Origin: Trinickia diaoshuihuensis | GTDB lineage: Bacteria; Pseudomonadota; Gammaproteobacteria; Burkholderiales; Burkholderiaceae | Assembly (NCBI RefSeq): GCF_003390925.1 | Contig: NZ_QUBS01000087.1 | Span: 1 to 64,000 of the forward strand | DNA: 64,000 nt | Reading direction: 5' to 3' | Part shown: one piece after another, positions 1 through 8,468 of the stretch | Numbering within the stretch: the first letter of the stretch is position 1 | Layout of the letters: each line of letters opens with the position of its first letter | The notes under the pieces: model-generated | What the model was told of the DNA's origin: nothing | Databases searched by the model: none | What the model saw: the letters and a program-made list of their open reading frames with translations, nothing else | Program-made: the position numbers and the translations under genes

Positions 1-45
1 TGAACCGCAAAGATGCTCGTTTCTACCCACTTCTACTGGCGCCTA

Positions 46-79
46 TATGCCGGAAATACCCGGCTCCTTTATGCCGGAA
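46..79. repeat. pair of 10-bp direct repeats TATGCCGGAA
   Basis: TATGCCGGAA occurs at 46-55 and again at 70-79, a 24-bp period, ending one base before the point where recognisable LysR coding sequence begins (GTGACAG at 81). The position suggests the terminus of another mobile element or a recombination site that replaced the 5' end of the LysR gene. The rest of any such element lies outside the window, so this is an inference from position and repetition only. Confidence 0.45.
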
Positions 80-80
80 G

Positions 81-893
81 GTGACAGTTGCCGAAGAACT
101 GCATTTTGCGCGGGCGGCGGAGCGTCTACATATTGAACAATCGCCTCTTTCGAGGGCGATCAAAGAGTTGGAAGAAGATCTTGGCGTTCAGCTCTTTGTG
201 CGTACCACGCGCAGCACTCGCCTGACTCGTGCAGGCACGCTATTCCTGGAGCATGTGCCGCGCGTGTTCACTGCGTTGCAGCAGGCACGCGACAGTGTGA
301 AGGCTGCCGCCAATGGCTTTCATGGTCAATTGCGTGTTGCGCTGTCGGACGGCATCCCGCCGTCGCGCTTCTCGACTTTCCTGGCGTTGTGCCGCGAAGA
401 GGAGCCGGAGATCGAGATACGCCTGTCCGAAGTTCCATTGGCACAGCAGATCAAAGGACTGCACGAAGACTTGTACGACGTAGGGTTCGCACGATCGGAT
501 GAAGTCGGCGACGGCATCATTGCCGAAGCCGTCTGGACTGATCCCCTGGTGGTGGTGGTTCCTGCTCGTCATCCTCTGCTGACATACAAGCGCATCCCTC
601 TGGAGGAACTGCTGCGCTATCCATTGGTGCTTGGTGATCCGCAGATGTGCGAAGGTTATGTGCGTCAGATAGAGCGCGTGTTGCGGAAGGCCGATCAAGA
701 GCCATTGATCGCCGAACGAGTGGTTTCTACCGATCTGATGATGGCGCTGGTAGCCGCAGGCTTCGCTTTGGGCTTGGCTGGCGCCTCGCAAATCGCCAAC
801 AGCCGCGAGGCCGGCGTGGTGGCTCGACCTCTAGCTGGCCGAATGCCGGTGCTGACCACATATCTGCTGCGCTTGGACAACGAGCCAACGTAA
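81..893 (+). pseudogene. LysR-family regulator of a conjugative element, 5'-truncated and interrupted by IS66
   Basis: The translation is a LysR regulator: winged-HTH core (EELHFARAAERLHIEQSPLS), then the substrate-binding domain. The family normally begins with about ten further residues of the type MELRQLRxFV before TVAEELHF. Here only a GTG at 81 precedes that block and the upstream bases do not encode the missing residues, so the 5' end has been replaced. At the other end the reading frame stops at 891-893 only because the TAA lies in the left end of an IS66 element. The native C-terminus resumes at 3952. The gene sits just before eexN and traG, as LysR genes do in Tn4371-like elements. 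It is doubly broken and probably non-functional, although the HTH recognition helix survives. Confidence 0.85.
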
Positions 894-900
894 GCGTTGC
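882..900. repeat. IS66 left end: 8-bp target duplication plus terminal inverted repeat
   Basis: GAGCCAAC (882-889) is the left copy of an 8-bp target-site duplication. GTAAGCGTTGC (890-900) is the left terminal inverted repeat. GTAAGCG starts and 8-bp duplications are characteristic of the IS66 family. Confidence 0.9.
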
Positions 901-973
901 CTCACCACCGTCTGTTCATAGGTTCGCATAGTCGGCAATCTGATTCCCACCAGATCAAGTGGGAATCAGAACG

Positions 974-1324
974 ATGGAATCGAAGGCAGTGGGCCGGCGA
1001 CTCGGGTCCAAGAACTACCCGAAGGAATTCCGGGCGATGGTCGTAGCGCAATCAAACGATCCGGCCCGCTCGATCGCGGATGTGGCGCAGGAGCACGGTT
1101 TGAACGCCAACATGGTCGCGCGCTGGCGTCGCGCTCATGAGCGTGCCAAATCGACTACGAATGCTCAGCCTGCCGAGACGTTCATTCCTGTCCGTGTGCC
1201 CGTGCCGGCGCAACTGTCTTCGAGCCTCGTTGTCGAGTGTGGCGCCGTGCGGGTGCGCTTCGACGGTCCGCTCGATCTGAGCATACTGCGCACGGTACTG
1301 GCCACGCTGCGGTCGCCGTCGTGA
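974..1324 (+). CDS. tnpA: IS66 TnpA accessory protein (Orf1)
   Basis: This is a 116-residue protein with an N-terminal helix-turn-helix of the IS3/IS66 accessory type ([12 protein letters not shown] ... [23 protein letters not shown]). It presumably assists the transposase in binding the element ends. An in-frame GTG lies at 959, but the ATG at 974 places the conserved start in the usual position. Its TGA overlaps the GTG start of tnpB as GTGA, implying translational coupling. It is the first gene inside the element bounded by GTAAGCG repeats. Family assignment is firm; the exact role of this protein in IS66 transposition is not fully defined in general. Confidence 0.88.
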   Translation: MESKAVGRRLGSKNYPKEFRAMVVAQSNDPARSIADVAQEHGLNANMVARWRRAHERAKSTTNAQPAETFIPVRVPVPAQLSSSLVVECGAVRVRFDGPLDLSILRTVLATLRSPS

Positions 1325-1668
1325 TTGGCCTGCCATCGGGAACGCGCGTGTGGTTGGCTGCCGGCGTGACCGATATGCGAGCCGGCTTCAACAGTCTCGC
1401 CGCGAAGGTGCAGACGGTCCTCGAGCGCGATCCCTTCTGCGGCCACGTGTTCGTGTTTCGCGGCAAGCGTGGCGATTTGCTCAAGCTGTTGTGGTGGAGC
1501 GGTGACGGCATGTGCTTGTTAATGAAGCGACTCGAGAAGGGTCGCTTTATATGGCCGCAGGCCGACGGCGGCGTGATTTGCTTGACTCCGGCACAACTGT
1601 CGATGCTGCTCGAAGGCATCGATTGGCGGCAGCCCACGCGAACGGCACGACCGACCTCGGCGTTGTAA
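1321..1668 (+). CDS. tnpB: IS66 TnpB accessory protein (Orf2)
   Basis: This 115-residue protein carries the IS66 Orf2 hallmarks: a start of the [20 protein letters not shown] type, then [28 protein letters not shown] and a C-terminal [20 protein letters not shown] block. The GTG at 1321 overlaps the tnpA stop, so it is preferred over the longer frame that begins at 1237 inside tnpA. Length matches the family. It is an essential accessory protein for IS66 transposition in characterised members. Confidence 0.88.
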   Translation: MIGLPSGTRVWLAAGVTDMRAGFNSLAAKVQTVLERDPFCGHVFVFRGKRGDLLKLLWWSGDGMCLLMKRLEKGRFIWPQADGGVICLTPAQLSMLLEGIDWRQPTRTARPTSAL

Positions 1669-1697
1669 ACGTCGTCGCGGGCGCGTAAACTGCGCCC

Positions 1698-3278
1698 ATG
1701 ACGCGCGCGATCCCACTTCCCGACGACGTTGAAACGCTCCAGGCCATGCTGCTTGAGCAGGCAGCGACGCTTCAAGAGCGTGACGCGCAGGTCGCCATAC
1801 TGCAAGAGAGAGTGGAGTCGCAAGAAGCGGCGCTGGCTTCGCGCGCCGCCGAGGTCGAACATTTGAAGCTGCTCATTACCAAGCTTCGCCGGATGCAGTT
1901 CGGCCGCAAATCGGAGAAGCTGGACCGTCAGATTGAGCAGCTCGAGCTTCGTCTCGAGGATCTGCAGGCCGACGAAGGTGCGGCGCCCATCGAGATCTCG
2001 AAGACGCAGCGCACCGCGCCGGAAGTACCACAACGCAAACCGTTGCCGGAACATCTGCCACGCGACACGCGCACGTATCTGTCGGAATCAGGCGAGCGTT
2101 GCGCGCAATCCGGTGCTGCGATGAAGCAACTGGGCGAAGACGTTTCTGAGCAACTCGAGTATGTACCGGCGAGCTTCAGAGTGATCCGGCACGTACGTCC
2201 GAAGTTCGCATGCTCATGTTGCGATCACATCGCACAGGCGAGCGCGCCGAGCCGCCCGATCGAACGTGGCTTGGCCGGCCCGGGATTGCTCGCGCACGTA
2301 CTCGTTTCCAAGTTTGCCGACCATGTGCCGCTTTACCGGCAATCGGCCATCTATGCGCGCGAAGGCGTTGAACTGGAGCGTTCGACGCTGGCCAAGTGGG
2401 TCGGCCATACCGCGGCTCTGCTGCAACCGTTGGTCGAAGCGATTCGGCGCCACGTCATGGCAGCATTCAAGTTGCATGCTGACGACACGCCGGTGCCGGT
2501 GCTCGCGCCGGGTAACGGCACAACCAAGACCGGACGACTATGGGTGTACGTACGCGACGATCGACCGTCAGGAGACGCGACGCCCGCGGCCGTATGGTTC
2601 ACCTACACGCCTGACCGCAAGGGCATTCATCCGCAACAACATCTCGCATCGTTTGCCGGCACGCTGCAGGCCGATGCTTACGGCGGCTATCAAGCCATTT
2701 ACGAAACCGGACGCGTAGTCGAAGCAGCCTGTTGGGCTCACGCGAGACGACAGATTTACGAGCTGCACGCCTCCCGGCCGAACGCCTTCAATACGGAAGC
2801 GCTCGAGCGAATCGGCGCACTCTATAAAATCGAAGAGGCCATCCGCGGCAAGCCTCCCGATGAACGCCGAGCCTATCGCCAGACGCAAGCCAAGCCGTTA
2901 CTCGATCAGCTTCATGCTTGGCTGAGCGACGTGCTCGATACGCTCTCGCGCAAATCCGATACAAGCCGCGCGATTCTCTACGCGCTCAACCGTTGGGCGG
3001 CATTGACGCGCTATTGTGATGACGGACGACTTGAGATCGATAACCTGCCGGTCGAGCGCGCCCTGCGCGGGGTTGCGATCGGACGCCGGAATTACCTCTT
3101 TGCAGGCGCCGATTCCGGGGGCGAACGCGCCGCCGCGATTTACGGCTTGATAGGCTCGGCCAAACTGAACGGTATCGATCCCGAGGCTTACCTGCATCAC
3201 GTGCTTGCACGCATCGCAGAGCACCCGATCAACCGTATCGATGAACTGCTGCCGTGGAACGTAAAGGCCGGCGCATAG
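1698..3278 (+). CDS. tnpC: IS66 transposase TnpC
   Basis: This 526-residue DDE transposase begins with a leucine-zipper-like coiled coil (about residues 15-95), followed by a Zn-binding region with CSCC near residue 175 and the catalytic core. Candidate catalytic residues are D262 or D263 (HADDTP), D326 (QADAYGGY) and E453 (LPVERALR). The C-terminus carries the [14 protein letters not shown] and [17 protein letters not shown] signatures of the IS66 family. It is full length and uninterrupted, so the element may still be active. It follows tnpB after 29 bp. Confidence 0.92.
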   Translation: MTRAIPLPDDVETLQAMLLEQAATLQERDAQVAILQERVESQEAALASRAAEVEHLKLLITKLRRMQFGRKSEKLDRQIEQLELRLEDLQADEGAAPIEISKTQRTAPEVPQRKPLPEHLPRDTRTYLSESGERCAQSGAAMKQLGEDVSEQLEYVPASFRVIRHVRPKFACSCCDHIAQASAPSRPIERGLAGPGLLAHVLVSKFADHVPLYRQSAIYAREGVELERSTLAKWVGHTAALLQPLVEAIRRHVMAAFKLHADDTPVPVLAPGNGTTKTGRLWVYVRDDRPSGDATPAAVWFTYTPDRKGIHPQQHLASFAGTLQADAYGGYQAIYETGRVVEAACWAHARRQIYELHASRPNAFNTEALERIGALYKIEEAIRGKPPDERRAYRQTQAKPLLDQLHAWLSDVLDTLSRKSDTSRAILYALNRWAALTRYCDDGRLEIDNLPVERALRGVAIGRRNYLFAGADSGGERAAAIYGLIGSAKLNGIDPEAYLHHVLARIAEHPINRIDELLPWNVKAGA

Positions 3279-3320
3279 GCAGGCGATAATACCGCTTGCC
3301 CTTTGCTTCCCGCCGATCTC

Positions 3321-3917
3321 ATGGCTAAGTCCTTCCGACTGTACACCCTTCACGCACAGATTCGCGACATCAACCCACCGATCTGGCGCCCCCTTCAGAT
3401 CGAAGGATTCGCCTCAATGCGCAGACTGCATCACACGCTGCAGGCTGCGTTCGGCTGGACCGATTCTCACCTGCACGAGTTCGAGGTCGACGACAAAACC
3501 TACGCAATGTTCGATCTCGATGATGTCCTTGAATCGATGGACCCGGACAATACGTTCGATGATCGCAAAGCCAAGCTGGAGAAAGCCGTCTATCCCGGTG
3601 CCAAGTTCGTCTACAAGTACGACTTCGGCGATGGCTGGGAGCACGACATCGTCGTGGAGAAAGTCCAGTTCATCGAAGGCGAGCCCAGGGGCTGCGCGCA
3701 TATCGTCGACGGAGCGCGTGCTTGCCCTCCGGAAGACGTCGGCGGTCCGTTCGGTTACAAGCAGTTCCTCGATACGCTCGCCGACGATCCGGACAGCGAA
3801 GAGGCCAACGATTACCGTCGCTGGGTCGGAAACGACTTCAATGCCGAACTATTCGATCGTCGTGCAGTGAACGCTGCGCTGTTGCGCATGGCTTGGAATC
3901 GCTGGGGCGGAAAGTAA
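3321..3917 (+). CDS. plasmid pRiA4b ORF-3 family passenger protein within the IS66 element
   Basis: This 198-residue protein belongs to the pRiA4b ORF-3 / IS1096-passenger (TnpR-like) family. Signs are the N-terminal YTLHAQIRDINPPIWRPLQI strand, LHHTLQAAFGWTDSHLHEF, YKYDFGDGWEHDI and CPPEDVGGPFGYKQFL. The ATG at 3321 fits the family start better than the in-frame codon at 3303. It lies between tnpC and the right inverted repeat (3941-3951), so it travels with the element. Despite the historical TnpR label the fold is not a known resolvase and its biochemical role is unknown; it is not needed for transposition in IS66 elements that lack it. Confidence 0.85.
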   Translation: MAKSFRLYTLHAQIRDINPPIWRPLQIEGFASMRRLHHTLQAAFGWTDSHLHEFEVDDKTYAMFDLDDVLESMDPDNTFDDRKAKLEKAVYPGAKFVYKYDFGDGWEHDIVVEKVQFIEGEPRGCAHIVDGARACPPEDVGGPFGYKQFLDTLADDPDSEEANDYRRWVGNDFNAELFDRRAVNAALLRMAWNRWGGK

Positions 3918-3940
3918 GCTGCCGTCAATACGGTCTCGGA

Positions 3941-3959
3941 GCAACGCTTACGAGCCAAC
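3941..3959. repeat. IS66 right end: terminal inverted repeat plus 8-bp target duplication
   Basis: GCAACGCTTAC (3941-3951) is the exact reverse complement of the left terminal repeat. GAGCCAAC (3952-3959) is the right copy of the target-site duplication. Confidence 0.9.
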
Positions 3960-4068
3960 CGAGGCACTGGCTCGCTTTGTCGAAAGGATAAACGCCATCG
4001 AGTTGCCTTCTGCGAAGATGCCTGCCGTACTGCCTGACCTCGATGCTTCTGAGGAAAGCGAACCATGA
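3952..4068 (+). pseudogene. detached C-terminal 38 codons of the interrupted LysR gene
   Basis: Reading from the right target duplication gives EPTEALARFVERINAIELPS..., which continues the LysR frame broken at 889. Removing the element and one target copy (joining 889 to 3960) restores a single 918-bp frame ending in TGA at 4066-4068. That stop overlaps the ATG of the next gene (ATGA), showing that the LysR gene and the lipoprotein gene were translationally coupled before the insertion. Confidence 0.88.
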
Positions 4069-4313
4069 ACAAGATCATGCTGCTTGCCCTTGTCGTGGTA
4101 CTGAACGGCTGCAGCAAGGCGCCGCCAACCGAGACCGTGGAAGCACTTGCCGCCAACCCGGAACGGTTGAAGGAGCTGCGCGAGCAGTGCAAGACGGATC
4201 GCGCCAAGCTGGGCGATGAACTCTGCAATCGCGTGGCCGAGGCGACAAATCGGCGTTTCTTAGGGGATGGCAAGACGCCGTACACACCACCGAAGGAACA
4301 ACCGAAGTTCTGA
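4065..4313 (+). CDS. EexN-type conjugative entry-exclusion lipoprotein
   Basis: This is an 82-residue small lipoprotein: signal peptide MNKIMLLALVVVLNGC with lipobox cysteine at residue 16, then a short helical charged domain (AANPERLKELREQCKTDR ... DELCNRVAEATNRRF). This is the pattern of EexN/TrbK-family proteins, which sit in the recipient envelope and block redundant conjugation. It lies between the LysR gene and traG, the usual place in Tn4371-like elements, and overlaps the LysR stop by ATGA. A rho-independent terminator follows. Intact. Function is inferred from family and context. Confidence 0.75.
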   Translation: MNKIMLLALVVVLNGCSKAPPTETVEALAANPERLKELREQCKTDRAKLGDELCNRVAEATNRRFLGDGKTPYTPPKEQPKF

Positions 4314-4355
4314 CCGTTGTAGATTCGCGCGAAACTTCGATTTCCTAACTCAATA

Positions 4356-4387
4356 CGCCGCAATGCGCCATCGCTTGCGGTGTTTTT
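4356..4387 (+). terminator. rho-independent terminator after the EexN gene
   Basis: Stem arms CGCCGCAA (4356-4363) and TTGCGGTG (4375-4382), pairing at 7 of 8 positions plus one G-T, are followed directly by a run of five T (4383-4387). It lies 43 bp after the lipoprotein stop and 148 bp before traG, so it would separate the two transcripts. Confidence 0.65.
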
Positions 4388-4534
4388 CGTTCGTTCGCCC
4401 CTGCGCGAAATCTTGCTTTTTCCTCGACATTTCTCCCGATAACGGTCTTTGACCGGCCCTCGACCTGACTCCGATCCTCGCGTGTACGGCACGCCCTTGT
4501 GCCACGGATCGCACAGGAAAAATCGGAGGCCGAG

Positions 4535-5710
4535 ATGCAAGGTCAAGGCGTGCTGTTTGGACACGTTGCCGTTGTTTTCGGCATTGTGATCGCCGGTGTA
4601 TGGGCCGCGACGCAATGGACGGCCGCCGCCTTGGGCTACCAGCTACGCCTTGGCTCGCAGTGGTTCGACTGGTTCGGAACGCCGGTCTATCACCCGTGGC
4701 AACTGTTCCCTTGGTGGTTCGCTTACGACGCCTATGCGCCGCGCATCTTCAACATCGGTGGTGCGATAGCAGGTGGCAGCGGACTCGTTGCCGTGGCGGT
4801 TGCCATCGTCCTATCGGTGTGGCGCTCGCGGCAATCGAAGCTGGTCACGACCTATGGCTCGGCACGGTGGGCCGTAGCCGCTGACATTCGCAAGGCTGGC
4901 CTTGACAGGCCGGCCGGCGTGTTCCTCGGACTGCACCGCGGCCAATACCTGCGGCACGAAGGCCCGGAACACGTCCTGACTTTTGCGCCGACGCGCTCCG
5001 GCAAGGGTGTCGGCCTGGTGGTGCCGACGCTGCTGAGCTGGCCGGCGTCCGCCGTTATCCACGACATCAAAGGCGAGAACTGGCAGATCACCGCCGGCTG
5101 GCGCTCACGCTTCTCGCACTGCCTGCTGTTCAACCCGACCGATGCGAAGTCGGCAGCGTACAACCCGCTGCTGGAGGTGCGGCGCGGCGTGCATGAAGTG
5201 CGCGACGTGCAGAACATCGCAGACATTCTGGTCGATCCAGAAGGCGCGCTCGAACGCCGCAACCATTGGGAGAAGACTTCGCACGCGCTGCTGGTCGGCG
5301 CCATCCTGCATGTGCTGTACGCGGGCGAGGACAAGACGCTGCGCGGCGTCGCCAACTTCCTGTCTGATCCCGCGGGCCCGTTCGAGCTGACGCTACACCG
5401 GATGATGACGACGCGGCACCTGGGCGACGTGCCGCATCCCGTCGTCGCGTCCGCGGCGCGCGAGGTGTTGAACAAGTCGGACAACGAGCGGTCGGGCGTG
5501 CTGTCCACGGCCATGTCGTTCCTCGGCCTGTACCGCGATCCCACGGTGGCCGAAGTCACGTCGCGTTGCGACTGGCGCATCGCCGACCTGATCGCGTCCG
5601 AGCATCCCGTCTCGCTGTACCTCGTCGTGCCGCCATCGGACATCAGCCGCACCAAGCCGCTGGTGCGCCTGATCAACGCACGCGAGCCGGTACGGATGGT
5701 ACGCAGGTAA
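4535..5710 (+). pseudogene. traG: TraG/VirD4-type conjugative coupling protein, 3'-truncated
   Basis: This is the N-terminal part of a type IV coupling ATPase: two to three membrane segments (about residues 8-34 and 72-95), YGSARWA, the Walker A motif TRSGKG at residues 153-158, VIHDIKGENW and YNPLLEVR. A GGAGG site just upstream supports the ATG at 4535. Family members run to about 650 residues, but homology stops at LVRLI (about 5676), where LNQIG and the Walker B LDEFPALG block should follow; instead a short unrelated tail ends at 5710. The downstream bases are the reverse strand of an OLD-type gene, so the gene was cut by a deletion or rearrangement. Transfer functions (trbB-I) are absent from the window. 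Confidence 0.9.
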
Positions 5711-6228
5711 AGAAAGCCTATCGCTCGTTTGACCTTGGTGGGAATTGACCTGGGATCAGCGTCGTCATCATCATCGCTTCGGCCATAGATCGTCTTGGCG
5801 AAAAACTGGTCTTCTTCGATGTCGTATTGGGCGACGGTAATCAGGCGAAGGCAGAGTTCGACGTTGGGATCGTCGGCGTTGCCAATCTCGCCTTCGCCGA
5901 GAACCCGCTTGTCGGCCTTGTGCCAAAACTCTAGGTTGGCGGCGCAGAGCTTCTTGATGTCGTCGGTGAGATCGACGAGGACGACTTCGATGCGAATTGG
6001 AACGGGCGTTTCGCCGTCTTCGTTCAGATAGCCGGCATTGCGGAAATCGAATTCCTCAACGGCGGGTGTTCGATTCAGGCGATCCGGCCCAAGCACGAGA
6101 TCGAGTGCTTCGCAGATCGTGCTCTTGCCGACGTTGTTGCCGCCGATCAAGAGCGTATGTCCTGAGAAGTGAAGTTCCGCTTTCTTGATGCCGCGGAAGT
6201 TCTCTATCTGCAATCTTGAAACACGCAT
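5675..6228 (-). pseudogene. OLD-family AAA ATPase / endonuclease gene, 3'-truncated
   Basis: This is the N-terminal 180 or so residues of an overcoming-lysogenization-defect-type protein: MRVSRLQIENFRGIKKAEL, Walker A GGNNVGKST (residues 29-37), and YLRTIRTGSRAL before homology ends at about 5677. The signature, Walker B and Toprim nuclease domain are missing. The frame continues antisense through traG to 4852, producing a meaningless chimeric tail. The ATG at 6228 is preceded by GGGGGAG. It is the third gene of an abiEi-abiEii-OLD transcription unit, 36 bp after abiEii. OLD proteins are DNA-cleaving anti-phage ATPases; this one cannot be functional as a nuclease. Confidence 0.85.
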
Positions 6229-6264
6229 GGCTCCCCCAAGCAATCCTTGTTGATCTCGTTGTCG

Positions 6265-7287
6265 CTACACGGCAGTCTTGTTTACCTTGGTTTCAAGGTC
6301 GGCACATGCTTTCAACAGCTCGTCGAAGGATACGGCATTGCCTACCATCACTTCGTCCGCCAGCATGGCGGCGTAGTCTTTGGCAAGTGCCGTCTTGGCT
6401 TCGCCTTCGGGGACGATTTTCAGATGCCCCGTGGTTGCAGGCAGGTAGTCGATCACTTGGCCGTCGGCGTCTTTCTCGATGAAGAAGTAGGACTTGTGGC
6501 GGGCGACGGCGGTTGCCACCGCGCGATCGGCCATGACGGCGATGAAGTGCGTGCTTCGGGCGATCGCAGCCAGGTCATGCCAATGTCGCGCATAGCGTTC
6601 GCTGCGGATGCGGCCTTGCGCGCAGAACACGTGCGCAGCGGTGGCCTTCTCCCAAAAGGTGCGCGCGACGCTCATGACCAGCGGCGAGGCAGTGGGGAAC
6701 GACACGTCAGGCAAGTGTTCGGCGATGTCGCAAGTCACCTGGAAGACCTGATGCGGCTCGCCGGTGGCGCGCGCCCCGAACTCCAGTGTGACGATGGGCG
6801 CCACGTAACCAGTTCCTTGCGTCAGGGCAGGATAGTGAAGAAGCAGTTTGTCGTTCTCCTGCCCGCCGAGTTCGAGCCGAGCATCCAGACGCTCGCGCGT
6901 CAAGGCTGCTTGCAGCACCGGCTGCACGTTTTGCGTGATCCAGTCGGGCAGCCGATGCCGCACGGCTTGCGTCCATTTGCTGGCCTGGCTGCGGCTGGCC
7001 GGCAGGTCGCCACCTGCGCCGATCAGGTCCGGGATCAGCTTGCGGATGTCGTAGGTCAGGTCGATGTCTTCGGAGAAGCGGTCGATGACCTTGTAAACCT
7101 TGGACAGCGACGTGCCGCCCTTGAAGGTCAGATCGGCCGCGAGCGGCGACTCGAACAGGGTGCGCAGCGTCCATACCACCCACACGTCCTTTTCGAGCAG
7201 GTGGGCGGGGCGGCCAGTTTCGGCACGCCCGTATTCCAGCGCCTCACGTTGATCTTCCTTGCTCAGGTCGAAGAAATATTCAGCCAC
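6265..7287 (-). CDS. abiEii: AbiEii-type nucleotidyltransferase toxin (type IV toxin-antitoxin)
   Basis: This 340-residue protein has the AbiEii/AbiGii (DUF1814) nucleotidyltransferase core: KGGTSLSK (about residues 56-63) and SEDIDL with D74 and D76, the GS...DxD metal-binding pattern. Such toxins cause abortive phage infection by a nucleotide-transfer reaction. The start is taken at GTG 7287 (VAEYFFDLSKED), which overlaps the end of abiEi by 8 bp; the longer frame to 7410 would run into the antitoxin gene. It is intact. It sits inside the remnant conjugative element with a downstream broken OLD gene. Probably autoregulated by AbiEi. Confidence 0.87.
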   Translation of the reverse strand: MAEYFFDLSKEDQREALEYGRAETGRPAHLLEKDVWVVWTLRTLFESPLAADLTFKGGTSLSKVYKVIDRFSEDIDLTYDIRKLIPDLIGAGGDLPASRSQASKWTQAVRHRLPDWITQNVQPVLQAALTRERLDARLELGGQENDKLLLHYPALTQGTGYVAPIVTLEFGARATGEPHQVFQVTCDIAEHLPDVSFPTASPLVMSVARTFWEKATAAHVFCAQGRIRSERYARHWHDLAAIARSTHFIAVMADRAVATAVARHKSYFFIEKDADGQVIDYLPATTGHLKIVPEGEAKTALAKDYAAMLADEVMVGNAVSFDELLKACADLETKVNKTAV

Positions 7288-7876
7288 GCGCGGCTTCCTC
7301 GCCGATGGCTTGCGCCATCCAGCCGGGCAGCGTCGCACGTGCTGCAGCCAGTGCCTGCCATTCGGCGCGGGGCAGGGTGCGGCGTAGCGACGCCAGCGAG
7401 GGGCCGGCATGCGTCGGGCCGATCCAGGCCAGCGCGCGCACGGCTGCGCCGGCCGGCCGCGCGCCCAGCGCCAGCATCCAGCGCGGCGCGTGCTTTACCA
7501 GCACTTCGGAACGGCCGAGCTTGAGCTTGCGGGTGCGGCCGGATGTCAGATAGACCTCGCGGATGGGTACTTGCTGCGTCAGGCCCAAGGCATTGGCCGC
7601 GCTGGCACCGTGCGGCACGACGATTTCGCCGCTTTGCTCGGCCAGTGCCTGGACGACCTTCTCGGGTGCGGGAGCGCGCGAGCCGAACCGGCTGGAAACC
7701 GGGGCAGAGTAGGCGCCCCGCGCCACGCGCAGCAGCTTGCCGGCCTGGGCCAGTCGGGAGAACGCCTGATCCACCGCCGACCGGCTTCCCAGGTGCAGAA
7801 ACTCCTTGGGCGACAGCACGCCCCCCTCGGGAAGCGAGCGAGCTTGTTGCAAGATGGTTTCGGGTAGTGTGTTCAT
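7280..7876 (-). CDS. abiEi: AbiEi-type antitoxin (winged-helix, DUF6088-like)
   Basis: This 198-residue protein has an N-terminal winged-helix segment (FLHLGSRSAVDQAFSRLAQ then GKLLRVARGAYSAP) and a C-terminal AbiEi domain (IVVPHGASAANALGLTQQVP, YLTSGRTRKLKLG). AbiEi proteins repress their own promoter and neutralise AbiEii. It is first in the transcription unit and overlaps abiEii by 8 bp, the usual order. Family members of this form are annotated as type IV AbiEi antitoxins or DUF6088. Intact. Confidence 0.85.
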   Translation of the reverse strand: MNTLPETILQQARSLPEGGVLSPKEFLHLGSRSAVDQAFSRLAQAGKLLRVARGAYSAPVSSRFGSRAPAPEKVVQALAEQSGEIVVPHGASAANALGLTQQVPIREVYLTSGRTRKLKLGRSEVLVKHAPRWMLALGARPAGAAVRALAWIGPTHAGPSLASLRRTLPRAEWQALAAARATLPGWMAQAIGEEAARG

Positions 7877-8465
7877 GGGGCACCTCTCGGACAGAGAAAT
7901 GATACACCAGTTTCTGACATCTTGGCAGCAGCATTTCCTGCCTGTATGCCCGCGTATTCGGCGGGGCGGTCGAGGAAAAACAGGGAAGGGCAGCAGGTGT
8001 GCTTCCTGCCGCTGTGCTGGGCGAGGCGTTGAGGGGGCGTCCCGAGTGTTCTTGGGAAAGTTGTCGCTGTCGTAGTCTGGCTACGACTGGATAAACAATT
8101 CCAAATCAAAGGCGCCTTGTGGCAGACCGATCACAGCAACGGCCATGATTCGCTGCGCAGTAAAAATGGCTATCCGACCGAACAACCCGTGAGGCTGCCC
8201 ATCGTGGGCATGTCGGAGTGCATCGACTTCGGGAGCTGAAGTGCGGTCGCCAGTCCGGTATGATGGAAGCTGATTGATGATGAGCCGATGCCGCGCAAAC
8301 CCGCGTCAGCAAAGGACGTGTTTTTCTGACGGTAAAAGCGACGGTAAAGGCCCATGTCGATCAAAGCCAATCCCTTTAATCACGCGGACTTGCGTGACTC
8401 GTTGATGATCGAGTGGGAGTGAATTTACGCCTCTTGATGTCTATCGCCAGCTATCAAAAATCGCT
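7877..8465. other. 589-bp gene-poor spacer
   Basis: No convincing full gene is seen. The part next to abiEi should contain its promoter. One plus-strand frame is open from 8033 to 8239 without an ATG or GTG near its beginning, and reads like a protein C-terminus (PVRLPIVGMSECIDFGS), possibly a remnant. Two mini-frames with ATG starts (MPRKPASAKDVFF near 8289, and 8354-8422) may be gene stubs. None is recognised. Confidence 0.5.
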
Positions 8466-8468
8466 GTG

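Larger units (their letters stand above)
890..3951 (+). mobile_element. complete IS66-family insertion sequence with passenger gene
   Basis: The element is bounded by 11-bp perfect inverted repeats (GTAAGCGTTGC at 890-900 and its reverse complement at 3941-3951) and by identical 8-bp duplications GAGCCAAC at 882-889 and 3952-3959. It encodes tnpA, tnpB and tnpC in the standard order plus a fourth, non-transposition gene related to the pRiA4b ORF-3 / IS1096-passenger family near its right end. Length is 3,062 bp. Perfect duplications and intact genes suggest a fairly recent insertion. It interrupts the LysR gene 38 codons before its natural stop. Confidence 0.93.

Noticed and set aside
4852-5674. 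Antisense continuation of the OLD frame through traG
   Set aside because: The residues after YLRTIRTGSRAL have no OLD character and lie opposite well-supported traG codons; it is read-through noise created by the junction.
6247-7524. Long plus-strand open frame opposite abiEii and abiEi
   Set aside because: It is the complement of two recognised genes; composition reflects high GC and codon bias, with no domain.
8033-8239. Open frame with a protein-like C-terminus
   Set aside because: No start codon near its beginning and no family recognised; kept only as a remark in the spacer entry.
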